Of a stretch of 64,000 bases of DNA, positions 1 through 13,835 are shown piece by piece. The notes under the pieces were generated by a model. That model searched no databases. It was not told the DNA's origin and worked only from the letters and a program-made list of their open reading frames with translations. Source of the DNA: Phorcus lineatus (Eukaryota > Mollusca > Gastropoda > Trochida > Trochidae); contig OV121095.1 of assembly GCA_921293015.1 (NCBI GenBank), forward strand, positions 35,623,484-35,687,483, given 5' to 3'. How positions within the stretch are numbered: the stretch's first letter is position 1; each line of letters opens with the position of its first letter. The translations under genes and the position numbers were made by a program.

Positions 1-509
1 CAAGAGTGACAACTATGTTTTCAGTAAAAAGCTTATCATACAACTCAAAATGATTGATCACAGTTGCAACAAAAACTATGTTCATTTTCTATGCTATCTT
101 TTCAAAACTTTTGCAAAACATTTTTCAGGGCGTCCCTTATTTTCAACTTTCCGCAATCTTTCGTGATCAAACAAAACCGATATGTACGCGGACCCGTGAT
201 TGGTTAGAATAATTGGAGGTGAAAGGTCACGGCCAAGGCCGTCTGACACGGCTTTTATGGAGCCGTGGTCAGATCAAGAAACGCAGCGAGGTACGAGCGA
301 TTAGTTTCGGGCTGATTTCAATGAGGTTGCCGTTTGCATATATATAAAGGCAAATATTCGAACGCTTTGATAACATGATTTCATCATGAAACCAAAAGAT
401 GTGCTCTACATTAGAAGCCTGTGTTATCTTTGATCCTACTGATAAGAGAAAGTGTGTGCTACACTCAAACGATGACCTTCGTTTTGGTTCATGACACAAG
501 TGAAGTTAA

Positions 510-700
510 ACCGCCCACGTACATCGTACACGGATATACTTATTCAAAGATAGTTTAATAGAGTAACCTATTCCAGTTGGAAGATAATTCTAAAAACATT
601 CTCGGGTATCGCTGACACTGCCCACGTACATTGTACACGAATATAATAGAGTTAGGTGGTTAATTCTGAAAGCATTCTCAAGTAACGCTGACACTGCAAT
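510..700. repeat. Short tandem duplication
   Basis: CCCACGTACAT-GTACACG-ATATA occurs at 512 and 620, and the pair TAATTCT-AAA-CATTCTC ... GCTGACACTGC at 585 and 661. The two units differ by about 30 bp of length. Confidence 0.65.
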
Positions 701-840
701 CAGCTGGAGATCTCGCCGGTTTTATGTAAAGCTTGCCTTGTGAAATATCTCCGAAAAGTATCTCTTATGAAGAAATGTATTATGAGTGTATTTGAGTAAG
801 ATGATACCACAGTTTCATATTCAGGACAGGTTCTACTCAC

Positions 841-911
841 TGTGTTGGTCGGGCAAGTGGGGTCTGACCCTGTCCTGGCGTGATCCTACGGCTATCTCCG
901 AGTGAAGGGTG
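841..911 (-). CDS. Candidate isolated internal exon, unknown gene
   Basis: A 71-nt segment bounded on the minus strand by TTTTCACTTCAG and the near-perfect donor GTGAGTAG. It is much more GC-rich than its surroundings. One frame is open and reads H-P-S-L-G-D-S-R-R-I-T-P-G-Q-G-Q-T-P-L-A and then R-P-T. No flanking exons were found, and I do not recognise the peptide. It could be a fragment of a repeat rather than an exon. Confidence 0.3.
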
Positions 912-1204
912 CTGAAGTGAAAATACATTTAAAGATATGTTTTCACTTATTGGATAAATCTGGTAGCGAAGAAAGTGAAAGTGAAGAAAGTTCAATATCA
1001 GAAGATTTATTTGGTTAAAATAAAAGACTACATGATTTCTAATCGCTGATGCAATAAGGCTAAGTATTAAGCGAACCATTTAAACAAAACATTAATTTTT
1101 CAATTTTCATTTCTTTCCGGAACCTTTTGCCTTGGCTAAAATAGCATACACTGATACAAAATGAATAAATGCTTACATAAAAAAGTTCAAATCCTCTACT
1201 TAAC

Positions 1205-2250
1205 AATAAACAAGGTAGAAACATGACTTTTCATTTAATATAAATCATGAATGTTTATTGATGATCATCGTCTTTATTCATATGAGATCTACGTGCTGTT
1301 GATATGTTAAGTTGCTTGATTGATGTATAAGAACAAATACAAAACCGTTGCATGTTGTTTATAAATACTTCAAATTTGTAACATTGCACATTTGAGCAAA
1401 AATCAATAAAGTAAACAACGTGATGTTTCAAGTGAGAATGATATGAAGTTATTGTACACTAACTGGAGCAAGAAAACTATTCTCTTCTGAATGTATTCAT
1501 CTGCTAGAAAAGTACTTTATCTGAAAGCCTGATAACAGATAATCGATTTTCGACGCAGGCATAATGAACAGTTAACAATCAATTATCATAATGTTTTAAC
1601 TGGAAAAAAGAAACGGTGCTACAATAGATCTTGCAGTTATCAATCGGATTTTCAGTTATGTATAGCCGAGATCAACAGTCCTGTCTTCTTGACGGATTTA
1701 CATCTTCCGTCTTGATTCCCTGTAGATCACTGTCAACCAATCATTAAAACAATAAACAAGGTAAAAACATGACTTTTTATTGAATATAAATCAACTTGAA
1801 TGTTTATTAATGATCATCGTCTTTATTCATATGAGATCTACGTGCTGTTGATATGTTGTAGTTGTTTGATTGATGTATAAGAACTAATAAAAAAACCGTT
1901 GCATGCTGTTTATAAATACTTCAAGTTCGTAACATTGCACATTTGAGCAAAGATCAATAAAGTAAACAACGTGATGTTTCAACTGACAATAATTTGAGGT
2001 TATTGAACACTAACTGGAGCAATAAAGCTTTTCTCTTCTGAATTTATTCATCTACTAGAAAAGTACTTTATCTAAAATCCTGATACTAGATAATCGATTT
2101 TCCACGCAATCATAATAAACACTTAACACTCAATAAACACAATGCTCTAACTGTAATAAAGATTCTTCTTGATTCCCTGCTCTAACTGTAATAAAGATCC
2201 GTCTTGATTCCCTGTAGATCACTGTCAACAAACTGTTAAAATAACTTTTC
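1205..2250. repeat. Diverged tandem duplication, unit about 0.5 kb
   Basis: AATAAACAAGGTA-AAACATGAC occurs at 1205 and 1751, and the following 330 bp (to the TATCTGAAA/TATCTAAAA region) match with scattered changes. CTTGATTCCCTGTAGATCAC recurs at 1711 and 2203. A further 35-bp unit (GCTCTAACTGTAATAAAGAT) is doubled at 2144-2215. Confidence 0.8.
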
Positions 2251-2692
2251 AAATCTAGGTACGTTTTCTCGCCAATGTTTTTTCAAACCTGAATATATAA
2301 CATGTTCCAAACACGAAGTTAAATTGCCTCTTTATTTCAAGAACTGGCTGCTTGGGTTATACAAAGACTTTTAGTCTGAGGTTACGTCTGAGTTTAAAAA
2401 TGATCAGTCGAATACATGCATATTTAAAAGAAACGTTTTCCCATCCGGTTATCAAATCATTTAAAGCATATTTCAGAAACCCTGTCTTAAAAGGAAAAAT
2501 ATATTTTGCATTGTTTTTCTTGTTTCTTAATTGCCACACCTGCTTGTGTTTCCTACCAACTTATGAATGTCAAATCTATCTCCGGAAACTACCAACAACA
2601 TTCGTTATTACATCTAATCTACATCTGTACAGGTGGGTAGAGGTTGCTTAGAGAGGTTGCTAAACAATGTTTCCTGGTTCAGCTTAAAAATA

Positions 2693-2755
2693 TAGTGAGT
2701 GAGTGAGTTACTGTTTAACGCCGCTTGGGCAATATTTCAGCCATTAGCGGCGGCT
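2693..2755 (-). repeat. SINE tail fragment
   Basis: GTGAGTGAGTGAGTTACTG followed by TTTAACGCCGCTTGGGCAAT and ATTTCAGCC, a signature I associate with gastropod SINE tails. Only about 60 bp remains. Confidence 0.5.
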
Positions 2756-5700
2756 TAAAAATATACAACTATAACTTGGGAACTATGCGCCCATGCTAAA
2801 CTCCCAATTTGCAAACGTAAGATTTTAAAAGGAAGTAAAGATGAACAAACACACTAGATTATTCGTCTTTCTTGAAATAAACCATCTTTGAACTGAAATA
2901 TAATTTGACTTATTTAATAAGGGTGAGCAGCCTGATGGAGTTATTATAAATTGAAATGGACAACGTTTTTTATAGTTTGTTAATGTTATTGTAAACTTTA
3001 GACAAAAATGTAACGAATGGACATCAGATAACTTTCATAATCTTAGACTTCTCATAAACAACATACCAAACATAACATTGTGTAATTATCCGAAATATCC
3101 TTTTGTTTCCTACAGATGTACTTGAACAATGGGATCATAGATTGATTTTGGATATCGATTATTTCGTTGGTCAGTCGATTAAGTAGTTTCTTGATCATTT
3201 GTAAGCTAGCAGCTCTGTATATTCCAGTGAAAAAAAATGCTGGAATAGTCCATCGATTTGTATCTGGTGTTACTAACACCTCATACCCTGAAGTAGGGTT
3301 AATTATAGCGGTTGGAAATATAGATTATCATTTTATGCAAAGGGTATGTATGCAATTTGATATGTTGCTAGGGTTTGAAGTTTACGGAGAGGGCCCTAAC
3401 AGAGTTTTTTCGTGGAAACGAAATTCGATGCGGCATTCTTCTTTATATATGCCTGTTATGAATGCATATCTTTTTCTTAATCCAGTTTTATTATTATGTT
3501 CCTAGATTTAAGAAATTGTAAGGCTAAGGACGTATTATTATAGGATATTTAAAACACATAGATGCGTAGAACGAATTTAAGAATTCTTAGCTCTATGAAA
3601 GTTGAGAGGTTAGGGGTCAAATCATTTTTTGTCTGTTTGTTACGAGCGTATTATTTTTCCGTCTAAATTGATAAAAATAGTTCAGTGACGAAAGTCAAGA
3701 AGTGAACAGAGTATCAACAACAGGATGTTTTTCTCAAAATTTATTTTTACTCATATCCCATCGTTTTAAAAGAATAATGACAAAGATAGATAAAAATCAG
3801 GAATATCCCAGGTATCACCTGGCAAACCACCACCAATTTACAAGAAAGCTTTCATAGACATTGTCACATATTGAAATCATTCATTTAACCTACAACTAAA
3901 TCATCGTATCAAGTTAAAAAAAATCACTGAAAGATTTTCTTTTCATTAACTGGCATCCTGGTTTTTTCGTCAAGCAACTGGAGCATAACCCTTATTCCGT
4001 GACCTCTAGGCTTTGCCTATTGATCCACGCTACCCTTATCAACAGACACTAGGGTAAACACCACACTGGGAACACTGCCTGTATACCATATCACATCTCT
4101 TGTTTTCTTTGATTGTGAAAGGCAAAGATTAAGATTATTTTTTCAATTTCTGGTCTTTGTTGATTCAATGCCTCTACAATTTACCAACTAGCAGTAAGAT
4201 AGAATGTATCCTATATGCATGATTAATTCACTAAGCGTTAAAGAGGTTTTGAAATAAATGATCTGTTAACAAGTAAACACCCCGTATTCACTGAACTGAT
4301 AAATTGATCCCTGCAACCCTTGTCAACGGTCACTCTGGCTAGCAACACGCTGCATATACAACAGCAGAATACAATCTGGTCTCAGGTGTGATTGTATTGA
4401 GATTAACGAGTACATTGTGTTTTGATATCTACTTCATGGTACACTATTAATACCTGTGTTGATAAATGATACCAGGGAAATGTCTACGAGTAAATTAATC
4501 TTATGGATATTACATAATTATGATTATATAACCGTGCCACAAAGGTCTTGATTTCTTAATTACATGAAGTCAACAAATCTAAAACGTGTCAGTGAAAACC
4601 GGAAGTCGAAAGAGTAACAGGAATAAACCATCATGATTAGACGTTCCCTTGTTTACACTTTATTATCATTGTGATTAAGTAAAAACAAAATCATAGGTTT
4701 ATACATTCAGTCCATTTGGCCAAAAAAACAGTCTTTAATAGCATGTTAAAGCCATAAAGTATACATAACTGAAAGTAGTCAATGAATATTTACGCATATT
4801 GCATTATACGCAAGTAAAAAACTATACAATGTCAATGATCGCTGAAATTTTTCTTTGCTTACGACATAAGTGTCAGATCATACAGTACAGATGTTTTCAA
4901 TACCGGCGCACTAAAAGCCATGTTAAATTCACAAGGGACATAAAACAGACTTGGCAAAGAACTATAGATTTGCTTGCTCATAGTTTATTGACGCGTCACA
5001 GTCGTGAACTTCTGTAGAAACCGGGTGCTATTCGTCTCTTGTAGGCCGATCAATGAGGGGTATTCACTGCCGATGGTAGCATGTGAGCAATAGAACCTTC
5101 ACTGAGGTAAAAGTTCAATCAATTCTAAAATAAGCATTTGTCACAGATCATGATTTGGCGTACAAGAGGTCTATCAACGTTTATTGTGTCGAGATGACAA
5201 TAACAAGTGGACATCATCTGTTGTCATTGAAAACACTTACTAACTGTAGAGGACGTTATCACAGAAAGGGCATATTGTATCACAGACAGATGTACGTTTA
5301 TATTTGGTACATTCCATTATAGTTTGAGGGGTAATTATGAAAATTACGAAAATGTTGTTGTTTTAACCGTTCTGCGTTAAGGAGTTCTTCATTTTGGGAC
5401 GATACCTAGAGGACAGCAGAACAAATGAAAAGTAAATGCATATTATACGTCATTGAATGAGGTTAAAGTGTAATTAGATTTGTTCATAAATGTCGTTGCA
5501 TGTTTAAGAAGATTAATAAACCTTTAGGAATATTAGAATTAGTTGTATGGTAACCTTCAGACTGAGTTCACTGCTTAGGTTCATGTTATTGGCTCGAAGT
5601 TAATTTTAAAAGATCAGATGCATGTTTTCATTGTTCTTGATTTTGTTTGCCATTAAGATGCATACGCTAGTTTATTTAGAAAAAAAGCACACATCATACA

Positions 5701-7721
5701 TAACTAAAGTCGCTGTCGTAAGGAAAATGAACTTAAGAAGTAGAAGACCGTTTAACCTCGACGATTTCCATTTAAAGACTTACGTTTGATATCAGAAGGA
5801 GGATGGTAATAACATTCAACTACTATTATTTATTTCAGGTAGACAACAAAATAAAAGAAGCTACCATTGGTGAGATTTATGCATGTAATAGACATTAAAT
5901 AAATAGTTTATTTGAAAAATCTGGGCAATGAAATACGAAATGATAAAAAAGGCATCGCGTAAATCTTTATATTTTCTCTGTCATTGTATGTTCATTGTTG
6001 ATTGACGTAAAGTTATAAATTGATGAAAATGATTTTGGTTTCTGGCAATGATATAGTTTGCTTTTGGCTTAAGAAGGAAGGAATTATTTAACAATTGCTC
6101 GGCGCTGTATACTACCTTATTCAGTCATTACCGTTTAAAACAATTTGAAACATACACATGTCGAAACATCTATGTTTATCAATACGTTTGTAGTCAGTGG
6201 AACAAAGATGACGTCAGCTTTTTGTCATGTCGTGCCCGAGCAGCATGGCCTGGTATATTCTGCTACAATCTATATGTGATACAATTCGTTTGCAATAAGT
6301 TATCTGCGATTCTAAAAAGGTAGATCTGCCGTAAATCAGACAACGAAAGGATGAAATACAACGTTAACAATTTCATCAAGATGTCTGACATCAACAAGCA
6401 GTAGCTTAAGAAGTGTTAATTTGATAAACGTCAGGAAACGTTACACAATTAAAACAGACTATGGAGGACTTTGTATTGTAATATGTAACTTTGAAATTTA
6501 CATTATAAGGCGATGGTTGGCAGCAGAGGACAAGGTGACCTTGACAAACTCCCCAATCAATTTATGGAAATCAGCGTCAAGAAGAACCCAATGAGCGGAG
6601 AGCATATTACCAAAGGGCCCTCCAGGAGTGATACATTCAGTATAACCTTCAGAATAGTATTCATGCAGATTCGCCATGGTTTAAGGGCTTATGGTATACA
6701 AAGGCTCCAAGTGGAATGAGATCTGTTTGGGGTAATTTCTGTCGTGCTTCGTGTACTTTACATGTAATTTTCATTTCAAACATTTAAAACCTTGAGAGCA
6801 ACAAGATGTGTGTAAATAAGAAATTATCTTAGAAACTATTAAAAGTACCATAATCCATTAATTTCTGAAAAACTCTCTTGCTATTGCCATGCATGTTTCA
6901 AGTCAGAGTTTTATAATCTTATGGAGATAAATGGAAAGATGTCCCACTAGTGATCAATTCAGATGAGGAATGTGAATGTTCTTGGTCAACTGGTTAATAC
7001 GGGATTAACAAAAGGACATTAATCAATCAGAATTTCTACATATCTCATTTGTTACCCACTAAAAGAGGCTGTATCATCTGAACAGAGACAGTAACAATTA
7101 CTTTGACACTAAAATTTACATATGTGTTCAACTCATTGATATTCTGATATTACCAATTGGCGAGTAATCAGGTTTGGCAGTCGTGTATTTTGTACAAAAT
7201 TCATGGTCCATATTTCAATATGTTCGGGTATGTCATAAGTGTCATTTTCTTAGTTGATTTATTGATAAGTTTGGACGCTGACACAGATGACCCCCGCGGA
7301 TTATCTTTTAAACAAACATTTCCAAGCAAATAATATTATGTAGCAATGTAGTAAATGGTAAGGAATATCCTTTAAAAGCCTAAAACGATCAGCCAAACGA
7401 GATAGATTTTTTTTATCACCAAACAATGGTATTTGCTATGAGAAGATATATTTTCACATTATTCTTCATCAGTTATTGATTAAACAAGTGAACACATTTG
7501 AGTATAAAGCTGTCTTTAAGTTTCCTTGACTTCTGTGTCATTTTAGTTATAGCATTGTGACGTCATTAGCAGAAATGACATTACAGTGTAGTGTTTTAAT
7601 GTCATGATGTTATATCATTACCAGCATTATTTACACATCAAAGCATTGCGCACATCAATATGAAAATATTTACATTACATCATACGATTAGTCTTTAAAA
7701 CAAGTAACCTACGAAGTGAGA
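2756..7721. other. No gene recognised
   Basis: AT-rich DNA. Short ORFs (for example 3167-3505 with 112 codons and 6513-6719) show no signal peptide, domain, family motif or splice context. One weak duplication (about 3960-4400) is listed separately. Confidence 0.5.
3960..4400. repeat. Ancient duplicated segment
   Basis: ATTGATCC-CGC-ACCCTTATCAAC near 4019 and ATTGATCCCTGCAACCCTTG near 4307 share order with following CACT..GGTA..CA-CAC pieces, about 288 bp apart. Weak similarity. Confidence 0.35.
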
Positions 7722-7905
7722 TGGTTTTGGGTCTAACGCCGCTTTCAAAAGAATTTCACTTATATCGTGGGATCAATTATTAGTGCAGGGAGAAAGCCCA
7801 CACACCATTGTGGCTTTGCATTGGGGTGAAACCTGCGAACATCGTCTGGAACTAGCGGACTATGTGTGGTACTGCACTGAAATTTGTAACCTAAGAAATT
7901 TGTCT
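7722..7905 (-). repeat. SINE fragment of the same family
   Basis: Contains TCTAACGCCGCTTTC, ATTTCACTTATATC, GTGCAGGGAGAAAGCCC and GAAACCTGCGA, matching the reverse complement of 37700-37840. It is diverged and lacks the tRNA-like head. Confidence 0.6.
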
Positions 7906-9932
7906 GCATTTGGGATTAGGCCAAATGTCTATCAAAGTCCCCTCAGAACAAAAAAACATTAATAGGATTGGGTTAAACGTCTGAATAAATGTAAATGGGG
8001 GCGTCTGGGAATAATGTGTCGACATGTCAAGACAGAACCACTTCTCCGTGAATCATTCCTTTGGACTGTGTCAAAGCCGTGTAAGGCCAGTCCTAAGACA
8101 ATCAATACGGGGAGATATTTGTATGATTGTGAGGTTTGTTTAAACGTGACTGGAAATGAAGCTGCAATTATTGCATTGGAATTGATAATCTTCTGAATTC
8201 TCAGCCAGGCTTATTCAACTGTTCTAAAAATAATTTCGAAGCGTGTTAAAAAGTGCTGCATGAATTTCGCATTTCCATTTAGTATTTTTTAGTTTAAAAG
8301 ATTGGCACCCTCACATTTCATAAATATTAAACACTGATGGTTGTTAGGCAACTTGTTCATAAATAATTATATCATTGGTAAAAAAAGATATGATGCAACA
8401 TTGGAACATATTCTATTTTAATGCAATTTAGCAAGAGCCTGCAACAGCTACGGGGAAATGGAGAAACATTCACTCGCTGTTGTGCAATCGTCTACGGACA
8501 TTGATGTTTTCATGTAAAAATAGCGTTTATGAAACCTAGGACTTTTGACCTGTGTGTACCCTTATCTAAACAAATTATAATGGGAAAAGGGGAAATTGGC
8601 GTTTCATTTGGCATCGCAATTACATTCGAAACTGTATATTCCGCAGTGAATATTCGTCTATTCGCTTTGATGTTTTCGTCTAAATATAGTCAATATGCAA
8701 TTTTGTGTTTGATGTGGAATTTTCATTTTCTATTTGTACTGTTCATTGAGCGTTAGTTACAAGATATAAACACTGCTGGGAATTATTGATGAGTCAACTA
8801 ACTATTAATATCGGTGTTATGTAATGAAAATAATTGTAGGATATTTGATCGAAACTATATCAATTTTTCACGAAAATGAGCACACAGTTAAGGACACTTG
8901 AATCTTCAGCCATTGTGAGAGCAATTTGACTCTTAGTATTTATGTTAAACGTGTCATACAAAGTTTACAAGTACATATAATGGTGCTGGGTTTTTTTGCA
9001 CTCTCGGCCATTAAAATGATACGGCCTTTAGCTCAAACGAAAGCAGCCAAAACAGTTAATAATTAACTACTCGGGTCATACAACGAATACATAAGTTGTC
9101 CATATATACAATGCCATCATACTTGATGAAACCAAATGTGAACCCTGCATCCAAGGACTTGGACAGCTAATACACGATTTTTTCATTCGTTAAACTACGT
9201 TTTTTCGCAGACATTGCCAACAATTTTGGTTTTCACTGTGAACTCGTTATTAATGATCTATGGGTTTTTTGGTTTAGTTGTGATTGATGTTGAAACAATT
9301 TTCTAGTCCAAATTACTTTACGTTGCGTTGTGTTTTTGTACATTTATTGTATGAAATCGGAACGAAATATATTAAATGTTATACTGACAACAACCATGAC
9401 CTGAAAAATATGAAAATCATTTAATCTTACTCTAAAAATCGAAATCAACGTTGGTTATTTTCATGAAAGTTTCGACGGACATCAGTAGGTATAGGTATGT
9501 CAGATTTGTAAGTGGTACTTTTTCATATAAAGAAATATCATTTTCATTCTAGTTTATAGGAACTACGGAAATGCTGAAATTGACAACATCAAAGATTGAT
9601 GTAAGTGAGGTGACAAATGAATTTCTTTCAACTGCTATATTCAAAACAAGTTTTTCCATTTGCACAGCAATGTCCCCCGCCGCTACATTGAATCGAATAA
9701 TGTACTAGTTTTTTTATAAATGGTCCGAAACATACCATTTTGTTAAATACGAAAATGTATGTCTTTAATTTGAATAAAAGGCGACTTTCCAATGAAATTT
9801 AGCCAAAAGAAAAAAAAAAGGTGTCATTGTCTGTATATTCTAAAGTTAAACTGTCCTCAAGTTTAAAGACATTGAATGCATAAGTTTATACGATAAGAAG
9901 ATTTTGAAAAGAATTGTGACACAGTGACGTTG
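7906..9932. other. No gene recognised
   Basis: AT-rich; ORFs of 60 and 75 codons only. No repeat family identified. Confidence 0.5.
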
Positions 9933-9959
9933 AAAATGACGTCACTGTTCCCTGATTCT
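9933..9959. other. Hairpin containing a CRE-like site
   Basis: ACAGTGACGT and ACGTCACTGT are exact complements separated by TGAAAATG-like bases. The right arm holds TGACGTCA, the cAMP-response consensus. No gene is visible nearby, so function is doubtful. Confidence 0.4.
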
Positions 9960-10374
9960 TCATAATCCACCAGATGTCCCAAAACTTTGGCAAAACACAA
10001 TTAAGTGGAGACACTTGGTGCAAAGATGTCACGTCACCATGAATTTGAATTTACTGTGGTGACCTGATATGAGGTCAAGTACACCTATACCAACTGGTGT
10101 CTTGTGTCATCATTGAAAATTGTTGTGAAACAGTTCATGACCAGGGAGTTCAAGGTCATCATACTCGACATTTGTCAGTATAAACCCTCACTGTCGGTTG
10201 TCACCAACATTAAAAATAGTTGGGGCAGCGGTCCAAGAGATATAGTGTTGAAAGACTTTGTATAGCGGTCAAAATACAATGTCAAGGTGACCGACAAGCT
10301 GTGATCTAATTTGAAGACTATGTGTGCAACGGGACATGAGATATCATGTTAACAGGTATCCGGATATAAGGACG

Positions 10375-10397
10375 GACGGACGGACGGACTCCGTTGA
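10375..10397. repeat. (GGAC)n tract in a repeat remnant
   Basis: Five GGAC units following an AGGTCAAG/GGTGACC-rich stretch (about 9990-10370). A CCGT/GGAC tract beside GGTCA-type units has the same general layout as the 45-52 kb satellite elements, so this may be an old related element in reverse orientation. Confidence 0.5.
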
Positions 10398-10949
10398 TTA
10401 CATTGTCCCTTTTTCTCTGTTACGACCGGGACAATGACTCAATGGTAGTCACGAACCGTATGGTCTACCATGCGAAGCCGGAAACACACTTAGCGAAATA
10501 CTGCGTAACGGAAATTAATTACCCTCACGTAAAGAACTTTCCCACGGAGGTAAGGTAATGAGAGGCCAAAGTATGCAACACGGTATTCTGGTGTTAGAAA
10601 CAATAATTTCGTATTATGCATCAAGTTATAGTAACAATTCGACCAGAGCTATTGCCTAGATCGATAAATAAATAAGAGATTGTTTTGTTTAAGATTAAAA
10701 CTAATAGGCCTCTATACATACAGGAATAAATTGATGACAATTCGTATCAAACGAATAGCTAATTTTTTGCACTAATTGACAGATTTTGCAAAGAAATATT
10801 TTGATTTATTATATATTGTCCATTTTACTGCCTGCATTTTGTATGAAGAGCGATTTTCAATCAAATGAAATCGTGTTTAGAGCGGAAATCAAAACTATTG
10901 GAAGTGTCTGTTCATCCATCTAAATCAGCATATTTTAATCCGCACAGCT

Positions 10950-11400
10950 CCTTCTAATACTCTAATATCTTTCGGGCCAAATTCCTCGTGCGGCTGGCGC
11001 GGCATGATATTCGTTGCCTGTTTCACCCAATGAAATGTCGTTATGCAAGGAGCTTGAAACTACTATCTTTAACTCACTATATAACACACTATAACACGAG
11101 AGAGTGTTTTTACTCGTAAATAGATACCTTCCCCCCAACCCCACCTCCACAAATTGTCAAAGTTGTCTACAATCTAGTTAAAACTAGTTGTAATATCATA
11201 CGTCCCGAAGTCCGTTATTACATCAAGCGAATAACCCAGCGATTCCGCGTCGAGCAGGCGCGAACATAAGCATTTCAAAAGAGAGCAGGCCGCGGTCAAT
11301 GCGATTTTTCGCAGTTCTTGAGCACAACGACGCCAGCGCCAAAGCTGGAACTCAACCAAATACAATGTCTCCTGGCCATTCCGGGGGAGACATAGTGAAT
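10950..11400. other. GC-rich patch without an identified gene
   Basis: CpG-containing words (GCGGCTGGCGCGGC, CGCGTCGAGCAGGCGCG, GCCGCGGTC, ACGACGCCAGCGCC) stand out against AT-rich flanks. A reverse-strand frame of 88 residues is open at 11174-11440 but matches no family I know and has no convincing splice sites. It could be a promoter, an old exon or a repeat piece. Confidence 0.3.
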
Positions 11401-11640
11401 ACGTATTCTTGTACATATTTATGATGTTCACGTCTAGCAATAGAAGAACAAACTAGGTGTCAAACAAACAACTACCCAGGGAGTCTATAACCCAAACTGA
11501 CATTTTGGAGCTAGGTGTTGGTTGACTTTACGTAGTCCATACGTCGAGTTAATGTTGACTCTGGATGACAAGGTAGCGTTAGAATGTGGCTAATATTACA
11601 TACATTCTTATTTTCGTTTCCGACCATATCAACTTAGTGA

Positions 11641-11671
11641 GACAGAGACAGGAATAGAGACACAGAGACAC

Positions 11672-11738
<67 letters not shown>

Positions 11739-11900
11739 CAGAGACAGAGACAGAGACAGAGAGACAGAGCCAGAGAGACGGACACAGAGAGACATAGAGG
11801 AAGAAAGACAGACATACAGACATACATACAGAAAGACAAAGACAGAGACAGACAGGGAAAGGGACAGAGACACACAGACAGACAGCCATGCAGAAAGTGA
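11641..11900. repeat. (GA)n / (GACA)n microsatellite
   Basis: About 260 bp of GAGA runs changing to GACAGA units. Overlapping reverse-strand ORFs of Ser/Leu/Val/Cys repeats are products of the microsatellite and are not annotated. Confidence 0.95.
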
Positions 11901-12377
11901 CAGACATAGTTGTTACACAGAGACGCGGGAAAGGTTTAGAGACGGAGGAAGAAGAGTGAGAAACTGAGACTGAAATACAAGGACAAACAGTCGATACATG
12001 ACTGAGGTATGGCTTGCTATAACTGTATGAAACTAACGTTATACCATTATTATTCTACTTATTGCTCATTATTATCGTAAATATTATTTTAATAATCATT
12101 ATTTTCATAACACCCCTAATATGAAGGTTGCATTAATTCGTTCACAGAAATGCCCTGATTGATGAATGTTGCTTAATGAATAATGACAGAAAATTAGTGT
12201 CAATTCAGACACAGCGCTGATAATAAAATTGTCCATATCATGCTAAACAAATAATCATCACTTTCTGCGAACAGATAATTGACAAATCAAAAATTATTTT
12301 TGGGAACATTTGCCTTCTCAAACGAAAGCAAATGCTCACAAAAATGCATAGGCTTATTAAGGAAAGGTGACACATTT

Positions 12378-12452
<75 letters not shown>
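12378..12452. repeat. (CA)n(TA)n compound microsatellite
   Basis: Nine CA units pass directly into about 28 TA units. The TA tract is self-complementary. Confidence 0.95.
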
Positions 12453-12454
<2 letters not shown>

Positions 12455-13835
12455 CCAGAAAGCATTTACAGAATAACAATTCGAAGCCTGAGACACGGAA
12501 ATCAATACCAGAATCCAACACAAGGTATACATTGTATGACTGTCTGTTTTGGGTGTCTATTAACTTCCAGTTTTCCAACACGAGGACGGATAATAACTAC
12601 ATGTATCTGTGAACGTCTATCACCCATCAGTTAATTATTCACATTACACATATCTTGGGAACCTAGCAGCCAGTAGTTTAATCGTAGCCGGTGTCTTATT
12701 CGGATACAAATTACCATGGCAACCTGTTCTGGAACCGATATTGACTTAACTTGCTACCTCTTAGGACCTGTGTTAGAAAATTTTATAAATTTCTTTAGAA
12801 CTACTTTGAGTTCAGTTTACTGTCTTAATATTTTTATCGTTGCCTTTTACTAACTGTTTTGAAATTATTAATGTTAACTCATGTTTCATCACTTATGTAT
12901 TATTATAAAAGGAAAAGAACTTACCTCGTCGATGGTGTTATGATGATAGTATGGTTCAATGTGTTGATTTAAAGAAAATTCCGTGAAAATTCATTTCTAT
13001 AGACGGCTTTGTTGCTTTTTCTTATACTAAACTAAATCTTTTATCAAATGTTATCAAAATATTCCATAATGCCATGACCGTTACTAATATGTACTCATCA
13101 AAATAAGTTAAAGGCCACCACGCTTTTCAATAGACATATACTATACATATAGTGCAATGTGTTTATATTTGAAACATGTTTTGATTTACAACACATAATA
13201 ATTGATGTGTTCAGCATTTAAACACATTTCGCAACATGTTTTGAGTTAAACATGTACGCAACATGTTTAAAATCAAAACGCCATTTTTGCAGAGCAGTAG
13301 TTGGTATATTAATGAATGATTCTGGAACTTTTTTAAATACTAGGGTGGTTCTTATTTTGTTGAGTGTATCATAATCCTGTCAAGATGTTGTTTAAAGAAA
13401 AAAAAGTACCTTCAATAGCTGGTTATCCGTATAAATATTTTAAAATGTAATAATCCTAACATTGACATTAGCTGGTCATCAACAACAGTTTTCCTAGGTG
13501 GGTTTCATATGTTTGTTGTAACAAATATGTAATATAATACCTTGAATATCCAATAAAAATAATACTTGTGATATTTGTATACAATTCTGCAGTTGTGTGT
13601 TATCTATAAAACAGGAATCAATCGTTCAAAGGTACAAACAATGAGTTTCATTGCTAATGAATCGTCCTCCGTCAATATATAAACTCCCATGACAACGGTC
13701 AGTATTATAAGAATCCTTTGTATAATACAACAAAGTTAAGTAATTGCTTACAGCGTTATTGACACAGCAACTAACCTAGATAGTACTTACAATGTAACGT
13801 AGCATCGACCATATAAAGGATTATCATGCGACTAT
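12453..13835. other. No gene recognised
   Basis: AT-rich. At 13170-13270 the word ACATGTTT recurs several times with ATCAAAAC, a small local repeat cluster. Confidence 0.5.

Noticed and set aside
3167-3505. 112-codon ORF
   Set aside because: No recognisable domain, splice context or compositional shift; an open frame of this length is expected by chance in 28 kb of six-frame sequence.
7556-7566. TGACGTCA site as a regulatory element (also near 37249 and 54256)
   Set aside because: An 8-bp palindrome with no promoter nearby; occurrences are expected by chance or within foldback elements.
11579-11907. Three overlapping reverse-strand ORFs rich in Ser, Leu, Cys and Val
   Set aside because: They are translations of the (GA)n/(GACA)n microsatellite.
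12279-12581. ORFs with long Ile-Tyr and Thr-His runs
   Set aside because: They translate the (CA)n(TA)n microsatellite.
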